Below are positions 7,362 through 16,290 of a stretch of DNA of 64,000 nucleotides, in pieces (position 1 is the stretch's first letter; every line of letters begins with the position of its first letter). The position numbers and the translations under genes are program-made. This DNA is from an uncultured Nocardiaceae bacterium (GTDB taxonomy: Bacteria > Actinomycetota > Actinomycetes > Mycobacteriales > Mycobacteriaceae). Where the stretch lies: assembly GCA_936936565.1 (NCBI GenBank), contig CAKZIX010000123.1, positions 13,798-77,797 on the forward strand. Direction: 5' to 3'. The notes below the pieces were generated by a model. The model had not been told where the DNA came from and did not search any database. It saw nothing but the letters and a program-made list of their open reading frames with translations.

Positions 7362-10300
7362 GGCACGCTGCTGCTCGATCAGGTTCAGCATGTGCGTTCG
7401 TTGCGCGTTGTATGCGCTGTCGATCTGGGCGTCTGTCGCCATCGGGGGCGCGCCGACACCGCGCGCGTCGCCGACAGTGAGCTGCTCGGCCTTTACTGCA
7501 GCCTTGGTTCGCTCACTGGCCTTGAAGGCCAAGGCGAGGAAGGTTGGAAGCACCCGACGGTCGAATTGGTCGCGTACGTAGTTCCGCCAGTCGTCCTTCT
7601 TCGTTCGTTTGTCGTCGGACGGTCGGCTCGATGCACCCTTCCGGAGGCGGTCGTCGTCACCACCGGCACGGAATCGGATCATCCCGACCACGTTGCGCAT
7701 ACGACGGATGAGATCCTGGTCGATACTTGTCTTCGACGCAGCCGCCGCACGATAGATCATCACAGTCGTCTGGTCGTGATAGCCAGTGTCGACCTTCGCG
7801 ACCTTGCGAGTGCGATCGAGCGACATCAAGGCCGCACGCAGCATCCCGTCGGGAATGACGTGCTCGGATTCCATCATCCACACCGGTACCCGCTTACCTT
7901 TGTCCTTGGGTCGCAAGCTAGCCAGTTTCGAGCTGTGCGGACCGACGTCACCGATGCCCGGCGCGTGCCGGCCCGGGCCCGACGCCGACATTGCCGCACG
8001 CACCTTGGCAAGAAGCCTGCCCTGAAGCTCACGCGCTTTGTCGCGCAGACGCGCGGCGTCGCGCTCCAGCTTGTCGACACTCTCCGGCGTATCTGGCGCG
8101 TTGGCGTAGCTGGCGACGAGCGATGCGTATTCGTTCATGGTCGATGCGAATTCGGTGTGCAGTTTGTCGACCTCGGCATCACCCAAACTCGAGACCGGCT
8201 TGGGATCCGACGCGACGAACACAACCTGCGGCGCCTGCTTGCGTGTGAACAAGGTGTGCGACTCGCCTGCGACAGTGAAACGTTCCCGGAAGACCAGATG
8301 GCGCAGCCGCGTGTACAGCGCTTTGAGGCCACCCGACACGCCTGCGACGGCACCTTTGACCTTGGCCTTGCCCTTCTCCCAAACGGCCTTGACCTTCGCT
8401 TTCCCCTTCTCGTACAGAGCTTTTGCCTTCGCCTTCCCCTTGTCGTATGCCGACCTCGCCTTGTCCTTGACCCCCTTGACGAACTTCCCCGCCTTCGAGT
8501 TCTTCAGTTTCGTCATCAGCTTCTTGCCGTGCTTGACGGCCTTGGCGACCAGCCAGTCGACGGCCTTGCCGACGGGGCCGCGAACCTTCTCGAGCAGGCT
8601 CGCGATCTTGGCGCCGACGCCGCCGAGGCCCAACAGGCTGGCCAGGCCGCTGATCAGCATCGGCACGGCGCGGGCAAGCGTGTTTTCGATGAGCCCGGCG
8701 ACGGCGCCGACGCCACCGTCCGCGATGGATTCGACGGAGTCGAGGACGGAGTCGGCGAACTGCTCGAGGCGCTCGGCGTTGTCGACGAACCACATGACGG
8801 CGTCGTAGATCATTTTGCAGGCCTTGACAAATGCCGCCGCCGGGTTCAGGAGGCTGATCAGCCAGGTGATGCCTGCGGTGATGATCTTGGTGATGACGAA
8901 GTCGCGGATCTGGCCCATCACCTGGTCTTTGAGGTCCGACAGCTTGCCGACGACCCATTTCCAGGCGCCCGGAAGCCCCTCGGTGACAATGGCTTTGATG
9001 AAGTCGACGCCGGTCTCGAGTTTGCCCATCACCGGTTCGCCGACCTGTTTCACGATCCGGCCACGCACCGAGGTCCAGGTCAGGCCGAACACCGACAGCA
9101 GCAGCCGGATCACCCCGCGCAGGTCGAACTTCTCCGGGATCTCGATGCCGGCGTCGGCGAGCGCGCCGAAAAGCCAACCCTGCAAGCCTTTTTTGAGATG
9201 CTCAACGATGTTACCCAGGAACTTCTGGATGCCTGCCTTGACCGCGTTGACGAAGTTCTCGAGGAACTTCATCGGATCCTTGATGATTTTGTCGACGGCA
9301 TTGGCGGCGCGGGCGAGTACGCCGAGCAGCATGTCCTTGAGCTTCTTGATGGTGTCGACGGCGCCGGTGACGGCCGCGACCGCCTGACCGACGAGACCCT
9401 GGTTCTCGGCCTGCAGCTTCTTGATTTCCGCGTCGACGGCGTCCCGGGCTTCGCTGTACTTCTCGGCCAAATCGTCGACGAGCGCGTTTTGCTTCTCGTC
9501 GACGGACTTCTCCAATTCGTCGAACTGCGAACCGATTTCGCCCGCCGCCTGACCGGCGATCTTCTGCAAGTTCGCGGGCTGTTCGACGACGAACTTCTGT
9601 ACGTCGGCGCGGCCCTTGGCGACTCGGTCCTTCGCGCGGGTCAGCTCCTTGCCGATGAAGTCGGCGACGTCGTCGATGACGCCCGCCATCTTGGTCTCGT
9701 AGACCTTCTTCGATTCGAGGAACAGGTTGTCGGCCTCCGGCGGCATCTTCAGGAACAGGTCCTTCAGCCACAGCGACGGACCGAGCGGGCCGGTGTAGCG
9801 ACGAACCTTGTAGTCCCACATGCGTTTCTGATGGTCGGCGGTGAACGCCTCCTTGGCTTTGGCCTCCCCCGCCTCGAACCGTTTGGTCACTTCGGCGTCG
9901 ATCCCGCCGAGGATGGTCTCGACCTCGGTCTTGGTGGCGTCGAAGATCTTCTTGATCTCACCGGCGATGCGTTTGCGCTCGTCCTCGTCCTTGGACTTGG
10001 TGGTCTGCTTGCCGGCCATTGCCTTCTGCAGCGCAGCACCTTTCGCGGAGGACATCGCCGCCAGTCCGGTCTTCGCGGAGGCATCGGCGTGCGCGGTGGC
10101 GGCGGCGAGTACCTGGCCTTCCTGCTGGCGTACCTGGGCCGGGCCGGCGGCGTCGTGCGCGGCGACCGCCTTCTTGGCGTCCAGGGCGTTGGTGAATTCG
10201 GGTTCGTTGGACTTGGCCAGCTGCTCGTCGGTGACCCCGGCCTCGGCCATCGTCGCGTTGCTTTGGCAGGTTCCGGCGCCGAGCCGAAGTTGTTCGGCGG

Positions 10301-10988
10301 GAGCCGGTTTCGGTGCGGTGGCCGTCGGGTTCGGAGGTGCCGGCGTCTTGGCTTCCGGTACCGGCGGGAGCGCCGCAACGGGTTTGTCCCTGGCACCGGC
10401 GGCGTCCGGCGTGGCCTTCGCGGTGTCGGCGACGGCCTTGACCGACTGCTCCTTGCCCGCGGCGACCTTGCCTGCCACTTCGTTCTTGACCTGGTCGGCC
10501 TTACCGGAGCCGGCGAACTTGTCGGCCTCGTCGAGGTTCTTGGGCGCCTTCGCAGCGATCGCCGCCTTGACCGCAGCGACGAAGGCCGCCTTGTCGAAAT
10601 TCCCCGGCTTGGCGGCGTCCATCTTGCCGGTGTGCGCGGCCTTGGCCTGGGCTTCCTTGTCGTCGGGCGGCGCGACCGCCGCATCCTGGGCCGCCTTGAC
10701 CTCCGCACGCGCCGGCGGATGCGCCTTGGCGCCTGCGGCTTTGGCCTTCACGTCGGCAGTGGCGGCCGCAAATTTCGGATCTGCTGCCGGGGCCATCGGC
10801 ACCGGAGCCACGGGCGGCGTCGGACAGCTACCGGGTGATTCGGCGAGGCGCTGCGCCACCAACGCTGTGACAGCGGCGTTGCCCGCGCCACCCTGCAATC
10901 GCTGCAATGCGCCCACGGCGGGCGGCGCCGTCGGCACCTTGCGTTGCGGCGGTGTGGGTTTCGGCGCGAACGTCGCGTGCTCCGGCAT
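7344..10988 (-). CDS. large eCIS cargo/toxin-like protein
   Basis: 1214 residues; the ATG overlaps the stop of the DUF4157 gene as TGATG. Residues 28-47 carry the motif LQRLQGGAGNAAVTALVAQR. Residues 50-350 are Ala/Lys/Pro-rich and probably helical. The middle (about 350-830) holds long amphipathic helices and a hydrophobic block (ITWLISLLNPAAAFVKACK, then ARAVPMLISGLASLLGLGG), a layout I associate with large DUF4157-linked eCIS proteins. Next come lysine-rich 11-residue repeats (ALYEKGKAKVK, AVWEKGKAKVK), then FTVAGESHTLFTRKQ. The C-terminal 230 residues contain ESEHVIPDGMLRAAL and DQTTVMIYRAAAASKT, a His/Glu-bearing domain that could be a nuclease or other enzyme. No catalytic assignment is possible from sequence alone. 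Cargo status is inferred from context and architecture. Confidence 0.65.
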   Translation of the reverse strand: MPEHATFAPKPTPPQRKVPTAPPAVGALQRLQGGAGNAAVTALVAQRLAESPGSCPTPPVAPVPMAPAADPKFAAATADVKAKAAGAKAHPPARAEVKAAQDAAVAPPDDKEAQAKAAHTGKMDAAKPGNFDKAAFVAAVKAAIAAKAPKNLDEADKFAGSGKADQVKNEVAGKVAAGKEQSVKAVADTAKATPDAAGARDKPVAALPPVPEAKTPAPPNPTATAPKPAPAEQLRLGAGTCQSNATMAEAGVTDEQLAKSNEPEFTNALDAKKAVAAHDAAGPAQVRQQEGQVLAAATAHADASAKTGLAAMSSAKGAALQKAMAGKQTTKSKDEDERKRIAGEIKKIFDATKTEVETILGGIDAEVTKRFEAGEAKAKEAFTADHQKRMWDYKVRRYTGPLGPSLWLKDLFLKMPPEADNLFLESKKVYETKMAGVIDDVADFIGKELTRAKDRVAKGRADVQKFVVEQPANLQKIAGQAAGEIGSQFDELEKSVDEKQNALVDDLAEKYSEARDAVDAEIKKLQAENQGLVGQAVAAVTGAVDTIKKLKDMLLGVLARAANAVDKIIKDPMKFLENFVNAVKAGIQKFLGNIVEHLKKGLQGWLFGALADAGIEIPEKFDLRGVIRLLLSVFGLTWTSVRGRIVKQVGEPVMGKLETGVDFIKAIVTEGLPGAWKWVVGKLSDLKDQVMGQIRDFVITKIITAGITWLISLLNPAAAFVKACKMIYDAVMWFVDNAERLEQFADSVLDSVESIADGGVGAVAGLIENTLARAVPMLISGLASLLGLGGVGAKIASLLEKVRGPVGKAVDWLVAKAVKHGKKLMTKLKNSKAGKFVKGVKDKARSAYDKGKAKAKALYEKGKAKVKAVWEKGKAKVKGAVAGVSGGLKALYTRLRHLVFRERFTVAGESHTLFTRKQAPQVVFVASDPKPVSSLGDAEVDKLHTEFASTMNEYASLVASYANAPDTPESVDKLERDAARLRDKARELQGRLLAKVRAAMSASGPGRHAPGIGDVGPHSSKLASLRPKDKGKRVPVWMMESEHVIPDGMLRAALMSLDRTRKVAKVDTGYHDQTTVMIYRAAAASKTSIDQDLIRRMRNVVGMIRFRAGGDDDRLRKGASSRPSDDKRTKKDDWRNYVRDQFDRRVLPTFLALAFKASERTKAAVKAEQLTVGDARGVGAPPMATDAQIDSAYNAQRTHMLNLIEQQRAAADAD

Positions 10989-11836
10989 CAGCCCTGCTCG
11001 GTCTCTTCCTCGGCGCCCTCGGTTTCCGCGCGCTGCACGTACGTCTGCGCCGTCTCCTCCTCATCGCCTTCCGTCCGCTGCACGAAAGTCTGCGCCGTCT
11101 CCTCCTCCGCAGCGCGCTCTTCGGCCCGCTGCACCGACGAATGCACCCCGGGCGCAATACTTTCCACATCACGCTGCACGTACGTCTGAGCGCTCTCTTC
11201 GCAGCCGTCGCCGCACCGCTGGACCGCCCCGGTAGCACCCGGGGCGGCCGAAGCCACACGAGCGGTGGGTACCGGCGCCGACATCACCCGGTCGGCGGTG
11301 GCGACCGCCTCGCGCTCGAATCGATCCGACGGATCCGAAACGCGCACTCCCCCACCGGTGTCGGTGCCGTCCACCGGTCCGCTGCGCTGCTGTACGACAT
11401 GGGTGAGTTCGTGGGCCAGCATGTGTTTGCCCGCAGCAGATGTGGGGTCGTACTTGCCACGCTGGAACACGATGTTGGTGCCGACGGTGTACGCATGCGC
11501 GTCGACGGCCTTCGCCGACTCGTGTGCCGCGCCGTCGGTGTGCACGCGAACATCGGAAAAGTCTTGTCCCAAGCGGGCTTCCATGTCGGCGCGGGTGTCT
11601 GCGTCCAGCGGGCTGCCACCGCCGGAGTTCACCACGCCGTGCACCGGCGAGCGTCCCGGTTCGAGCAACGTTGCGGTGCCGGCATTTCCGGCAGCGCGCT
11701 GCAGCCCGAGCAGCCCCGCCGCGTCGGGCCGGCCCGACAGCGCGGCGCGCATGTGCAGCGTGGTGTCCGGCTCGTCGAGCCGCCCGGCCTTCGGGCGCAG
11801 CGACTCCGCACCGGACTCGTGGTCGTGTTCGTGCAT
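10988..11836 (-). CDS. DUF4157 domain protein with C-terminal QR repeats
   Basis: 282 residues. The DUF4157 domain covers about residues 74-152 and ends in the metalloprotease-like AHELTHVVQQRSG (HExxH at 142-146), preceded by DVRVHTDGAAHESAKAVDAH and YTVGTNIVFQRGKYDP. DUF4157 is strongly linked to eCIS loci and often fused or adjacent to cargo. A leading motif GLQRAAGN (44-51) matches the one in the neighbouring cargo protein. The last 80 residues are acidic and repeat EETAQT(Y/F)VQR(T/A)E about three times (DNA repeat near 11030-11190). Proteolytic activity has not been shown for the family as far as I know; processing or loading of cargo is inference. Confidence 0.85.
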   Translation of the reverse strand: MHEHDHESGAESLRPKAGRLDEPDTTLHMRAALSGRPDAAGLLGLQRAAGNAGTATLLEPGRSPVHGVVNSGGGSPLDADTRADMEARLGQDFSDVRVHTDGAAHESAKAVDAHAYTVGTNIVFQRGKYDPTSAAGKHMLAHELTHVVQQRSGPVDGTDTGGGVRVSDPSDRFEREAVATADRVMSAPVPTARVASAAPGATGAVQRCGDGCEESAQTYVQRDVESIAPGVHSSVQRAEERAAEEETAQTFVQRTEGDEEETAQTYVQRAETEGAEEETEQG

Positions 11837-11846
11837 GGTTCACCTC

Positions 11847-14153
11847 TCACGGTGCCGCGTGTTGCTGATGGGCTTCGGTGTCGGCCTTGGTCTTTGCGCG
11901 CACGTCGGGGGTCACACAGACTGTGTCGCCGTCGAAGGCCTCGCGCCAGACGTACCCGGCGACGCAGGAATTGGGTCCATACGCACCGTTGGGGTTCTTG
12001 CGCGATTCCGCCGCGGCGTTCTCGGCTTTGGCGCGCGCGGCGGCCTCCGGTGTGACACACACTTGGTCGTCGGGTTTGGCGAATCGCAGCACATAGCCGG
12101 ACTTGCATTTCACCGGCGGTCCGACGGAAACGAACACCTGCACGGCAGATTCTTTGGCAACCGGGGTTTTTGCGGCCGGGTTCGTCCCGATCGCCTTGCC
12201 GGCGGCCACCTTGTCGTCGGGCTTCGGCACCGCCGTCGGCTCGAGACTGGCCTTCGCCACGGCGGCCAGCGCCTCGTCGCGCGTCTTGCCCGCCACGTCG
12301 GGCACCGGAACCTTCGCTGGGCCGGTGGAGACGGTGAGGGTGACCTCGGACCCCTTGGCCACCTTCGTCGTGGCCGCAGGTTCGGTACCGATGGCCTTGC
12401 CCGCAGCGACGCCGTCGTCGGGTTTGTCGACCAGCTTCGCCTTCAGCCCGGCCTTGGTGATCGCGGCGACCGCCTCGTCTTTCGACTTTCCCGCCACCTC
12501 GGGGACCGCGAGCTGCCCGGGACCGGTCGACACCTCGACCTTGACTTCGGAATCCTTGGCCACCTTGGTTTTTGCGGCCGGCTTGGTGCCGATCACCTTC
12601 CCGGCGGCCACCTTGTCGTCGGCCTTGTCCTCGGCGTTGGCCCGCAGTCCGGCCTTGACGATCGCGGCCTCGGCTTCGTCCTTGGTCTTACCTACAACGT
12701 CGGGCACCTCGATCTCCGCGTTGCCGCCGCCGCCAGCACCGCCGCCGGACTCGCCGCCGCCGGGCCCGCCCCCGGTGGTCGGTGCCGTGGTCGACGCGCC
12801 ACCGGTGTTCGGTGCGCCCGTGGACACAGTCACGTCGACGGTGCTGCCACGCGGAGCCTTCTGTCCCGCAAGGGGTGTGGACGAGATGATCTCGTCCTTC
12901 GCGCGCGTGGCACTGGGTTCCAGAATTTGTCGTCCCGCCTTCAACTCGACCTTCTCCAGCGCCGACTGTGCCTCCGCGACGGTCAGCCCCGCCAGGTTCG
13001 GCACTTCCGAATCGCAGGGGCCCTGGCACGGTCCGGTGGACACGATCAGCTGCACCGGATTGCCCTTGTCCAGCACCGCCCCTCCGGGCGGGTCGGTGGC
13101 AATCACACTGCCGGGCGCGATGTTCGGGTCCGCCTTGCGGATTTCGACGACGGTGTAGCCGGCCGCGACGAGCTTTTCGGTGGCGGCGAGCTGCGTCTCG
13201 CCGCTGGTGCCCGGCACTTTCGACGGTGGGGTGCCCGGCCACAGCGCCACGACCGCCAGCAGCAGCGCCAGCACGACCGCGGCGGCGGTCGGGATCCACC
13301 ACGGGAACATCGGAACCTGGTGCCGCACGCCGTTCAGGCCGATCGGCGCGCCGCCGTCGGCCGGGGTCACCTGCGCGATGAATGCATGGGAATCGGTGCG
13401 CCCGAATATCTTTCGGGCACCGCTCACCAGTACCGGGGTCTCTGCGGTGGCACCGGGGGCGAGGGTGGTGATCGCCTGCGGCGGGGCGAAGGTGAGGGCG
13501 CTGTCGCGGTCGGTCAGCTGCAGCTGCACGCCGAGCGGCACGTTGCCGACGTTCGTCGTCCGCACCACGTGGCGCGCGGGTTTGCGGCCGCGCGTCGATT
13601 CGGGGCGCAGTGCGGCCTCGAGTTCGGAGAACGCGCCGACGGTGAGGGTGCCCGACGCGCTGGCGGACACGCTCGCGTCGACCCGCGACCGCGCCCCGAC
13701 CACAAACGCCTCCCGCCCGGCGCGCACGCGCGGATCGCGCGGCGGCGCAAACCGCAGCACCGCAGTCGCTTTCGCGTCCGGATACACGCTGAGCACGGAA
13801 GGTTCCAGGTGCGCGAACGGGCGTGCGGCGCCGCCGACGCCCAGCTCGAACTCCTCCACGCGCGTACCGGTGTTGTGCACGGTCACCGTCGTCACCGCCA
13901 CGGATCCGGGGTCCACGCTGAGCGCACCCGGTTCGACGGTGACGCGCACGCCGGCGCGCTGCTGGTGGCTCGCGGGGGCCGGGGCAACCGGGCGCGGTGA
14001 CTGCAAGCGCGGTGCCGCGGCGGTCGGTGCGGGCGCCGGGTCCGGATGTTCCAGCGCACCGGTCGCCCACCCGAGATACGTTCGGCACTGGGAGTTCTCG
14101 CAGAATTCGGCGTCCTCGGGGTTGAGTTGACCGCAGCTCGCGCACTCGCGCAC
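11847..14153 (-). CDS. zinc-ribbon, single-pass membrane protein with five PASTA domains (candidate membrane anchor of the CIS)
   Basis: 768 residues from GTG 14151-14153. An N-terminal zinc ribbon (CASCGQLNPEDAEFCENSQC) is followed by a Pro/Ala linker, two Ig-like beta domains (about 65-290), one membrane helix (about 318-342, WWIPTAAAVVLALLLAVVAL) and then two PASTA domains, a Gly-rich linker and three more PASTA domains (IEVPDVVGKTKDEAEAAI, LAVPEVAGKSKDEAVAAI, VPVPDVAGKTRDEALAAV). Two cysteine repeats of the form CxxGYVxR...VCVTP close the protein. PASTA domains bind peptidoglycan fragments, so the C-terminus should be outside and the ribbon and Ig-like part in the cytoplasm. An anchor or contraction trigger analogous to Streptomyces CisA is inferred; I see no direct homology to it. 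Confidence 0.75.
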   Translation of the reverse strand: MRECASCGQLNPEDAEFCENSQCRTYLGWATGALEHPDPAPAPTAAAPRLQSPRPVAPAPASHQQRAGVRVTVEPGALSVDPGSVAVTTVTVHNTGTRVEEFELGVGGAARPFAHLEPSVLSVYPDAKATAVLRFAPPRDPRVRAGREAFVVGARSRVDASVSASASGTLTVGAFSELEAALRPESTRGRKPARHVVRTTNVGNVPLGVQLQLTDRDSALTFAPPQAITTLAPGATAETPVLVSGARKIFGRTDSHAFIAQVTPADGGAPIGLNGVRHQVPMFPWWIPTAAAVVLALLLAVVALWPGTPPSKVPGTSGETQLAATEKLVAAGYTVVEIRKADPNIAPGSVIATDPPGGAVLDKGNPVQLIVSTGPCQGPCDSEVPNLAGLTVAEAQSALEKVELKAGRQILEPSATRAKDEIISSTPLAGQKAPRGSTVDVTVSTGAPNTGGASTTAPTTGGGPGGGESGGGAGGGGNAEIEVPDVVGKTKDEAEAAIVKAGLRANAEDKADDKVAAGKVIGTKPAAKTKVAKDSEVKVEVSTGPGQLAVPEVAGKSKDEAVAAITKAGLKAKLVDKPDDGVAAGKAIGTEPAATTKVAKGSEVTLTVSTGPAKVPVPDVAGKTRDEALAAVAKASLEPTAVPKPDDKVAAGKAIGTNPAAKTPVAKESAVQVFVSVGPPVKCKSGYVLRFAKPDDQVCVTPEAAARAKAENAAAESRKNPNGAYGPNSCVAGYVWREAFDGDTVCVTPDVRAKTKADTEAHQQHAAP

Positions 14154-14295
14154 AGCACACCTCCTCACTGGCCTGCTTCGAGTGTCGGTGCCCGGAGACC
14201 GGTGGCGAACTACACCGCGTGTCGCCGTCCGGGCACCGATCTGTGCCCGATCGGGCAGGTGCCCACGGCCCGGGGCGCACTCCGTTCTCCCGCAC

Positions 14296-16290
14296 TCACG
14301 TCGTCGCGGGCTGCGCGAGCGCCGCGTGGTACTCGCCGAATTCGGCTGCCACGGTGAGCCTTCCGAGCTTGCGGTACTCCCGGTGCACACCGGCGACCAA
14401 GTCTTCGGTACGCAGCGGCCGGGCCGCGGCGGCGGCCAGGTAGGCGGCGGTGACGACGGCCGAACGGATGTTGCCGCCGGACAATTCGAACGCCCGGGCA
14501 CAGAAGTCGATGTCGAGGTCCGGCTCCTGCGGGATGCGGGCGCCGATGCCGTGGCGCCACAGTTTTCGACGTGAATCCTCGTCCGGCAGTGGGTAGTTGA
14601 TGACCACATCGAGCCGGCGGGTGAAGGCCTCGTCCAGGTTCGCGCGCAAGTTGGTGGCCAGGATGGCGAGCCCGTCGAAGGTTTCCAGGCGCTGCAGGAG
14701 GTACGCGCTTTCGATGTTCGCGTAGCGGTCGTGCGCGTCGCGGACCTCCGAGCGCCGCCCGAACAGCGCGTCGGCCTCGTCGAACAGCAGCACTGCGTTC
14801 ACCCCCGCGGCGGCGGTGAAGATTCGTTCCAGGTTCTTCTCGGTCTCGCCGACGTACTTGTCGACGACGGTGGCGAGGTTGACGGTGTAGAGGTCCAGCC
14901 CCAGATCGGCGGCGATCACCTCTGCGGACATGGTCTTGCCGGTGCCCGAATCACCGGCGAACAAGGCGGTGACGCCGCGGCCACGGCCACCGCCGGGTCG
15001 CATGCGCCATTCGTCGAGCACCTGCGCCCGGTGCCGCGCCCGCAGCGCGACCTCGGTGAGTTGTTCGAGCACCGGCGCCGGGAGCACCAGGTCGGCCCAG
15101 CCGACCGCGGGTTCGATTCGGCGCGCGAGCTTTTCGAGCCCGGCACTGTTCTGCGCCCGGGCGCCGCGACGCAGCTCCTCGGCACCGACGGTGCCCGAAC
15201 CGAGTTCGGCATGCATGCGCGCCGACTCCGCGGCCCGCCGGATCTGCTCGGGCGTGAGCACGAACTGCATGGTTGCCAGTGCCGGATCGAGTCCGTGGGC
15301 AACCTGATCGGGCAGCACCGCGCGCCACAGCCGGCTGCGTTCGGGCAATCCCGGCGCCGCCACGTCGAACACCACCGGTTGCCGGCGGGCCCACGCTGGA
15401 TCCCAAGCTGGGGTGCCGACGAGCACCACGGTCGTCGGAGCGTCGGCCAGCACCGCCAGCACCGCGGGGTGATCGGCGAGTGCGTCGACCCCGGATCCGA
15501 CCAGCACTGCTCCGGTCAGGCGCGCCTCGAGCACCAGCGCGCCGACGAGATCGGGATGCTGCGCCAGCCGCCCGAGCTCGACGAGCAGCGCCCGCGGCGC
15601 AGCCTCGAACGCGGCCGCGACGCCGCCCCCGCCGGGACGCTCACGCAGGTAAACGAGCCGGGTTTCGGGTCCGTGCACCGCGGCGGCGATGTGCGGCTGC
15701 GGGCACTGCAGCCGCGGCGGCGGTGGGGCGCACACGTCGGCCAGGTCGGCGGCTGCGGTGTCGTCGCCCAGCAGATGGGCGACTACGCGGTCGGGCACCC
15801 GCAACGGGCGCGCGAGCAGCGGACGCTCCGGATCGCCGACCGTCACCAGCCCGCCGCCGCACAACGGGGCATCGGCGCCGAACCGGGCCCGGCCCGCGGC
15901 CGCTGCCGCGGGCACACCGCACATCGAAAGAGCCAGTCCCACAGTCGCTCTGCGCCGAGTCACATCGTCGTTGAGATAGCCGTAGAACCATTCGAACCGG
16001 GCGTCCACGTCGGGGGCGAGCGCCACCAGCAGGATCTCGGTGTCCAGCGCGGTGAGCCCGAACGCGACGCCCAATCGGTGCAGGCGCGAGTCGGTCTGCA
16101 CCGGCACCGAATCCGCGATCGCGAGCGGGCCGCGTTGCGCCGCGAGCAGACGGTCCACGGCGTCGTCGCTGAGGTACAGGCCGCGGAACGGGTCGTCGGG
16201 CTGTGGGTCGTCGGCGCGGCGCTTGGCCACCGCGTTGCGCACCCGCGCCTCGACGGCGGCGATCCGCGCCAGCAGGTACGCAAGACTCAC
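14296..16290 (-). CDS. AAA+ ATPase of the contractile injection system (Pvc15-like)
   Basis: 664 residues from GTG 16288-16290, overlapping the stop of the DUF4255 gene as GTGA. The N-terminal 400 residues are family-specific (GLYLSDDAVDRLLAAQRG, then WFYGYLNDDVTRRRATVGLAL). The AAA module starts near residue 445 with Walker A GDSGTGKT, followed by KYVGETEKNLERIF, Walker B LLFDEADALFG, sensor ILATNLRANLDEAFTRRLD and the second-region helix SGGNIRSAVVTAAYLA. All key residues are present. This ATPase is a hallmark of eCIS, absent from T6SS and ordinary phage tails, and is thought to act in assembly, cargo loading or recycling. Confidence 0.93.
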   Translation of the reverse strand: MSLAYLLARIAAVEARVRNAVAKRRADDPQPDDPFRGLYLSDDAVDRLLAAQRGPLAIADSVPVQTDSRLHRLGVAFGLTALDTEILLVALAPDVDARFEWFYGYLNDDVTRRRATVGLALSMCGVPAAAAAGRARFGADAPLCGGGLVTVGDPERPLLARPLRVPDRVVAHLLGDDTAAADLADVCAPPPPRLQCPQPHIAAAVHGPETRLVYLRERPGGGGVAAAFEAAPRALLVELGRLAQHPDLVGALVLEARLTGAVLVGSGVDALADHPAVLAVLADAPTTVVLVGTPAWDPAWARRQPVVFDVAAPGLPERSRLWRAVLPDQVAHGLDPALATMQFVLTPEQIRRAAESARMHAELGSGTVGAEELRRGARAQNSAGLEKLARRIEPAVGWADLVLPAPVLEQLTEVALRARHRAQVLDEWRMRPGGGRGRGVTALFAGDSGTGKTMSAEVIAADLGLDLYTVNLATVVDKYVGETEKNLERIFTAAAGVNAVLLFDEADALFGRRSEVRDAHDRYANIESAYLLQRLETFDGLAILATNLRANLDEAFTRRLDVVINYPLPDEDSRRKLWRHGIGARIPQEPDLDIDFCARAFELSGGNIRSAVVTAAYLAAAAARPLRTEDLVAGVHREYRKLGRLTVAAEFGEYHAALAQPATT

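Noticed and set aside
7254..10838. Very long open frame on the plus strand opposite the cargo gene
   Set aside because: It is the mirror of the minus-strand gene in GC-rich DNA. The protein has no family pattern, while the minus frame has clear motifs and coupled start/stop.
4626..16290. Type VI secretion system
   Set aside because: There is one sheath gene of the eCIS/phage type instead of TssB/TssC, no TssJLM membrane complex, and the ATPase is not a ClpV.
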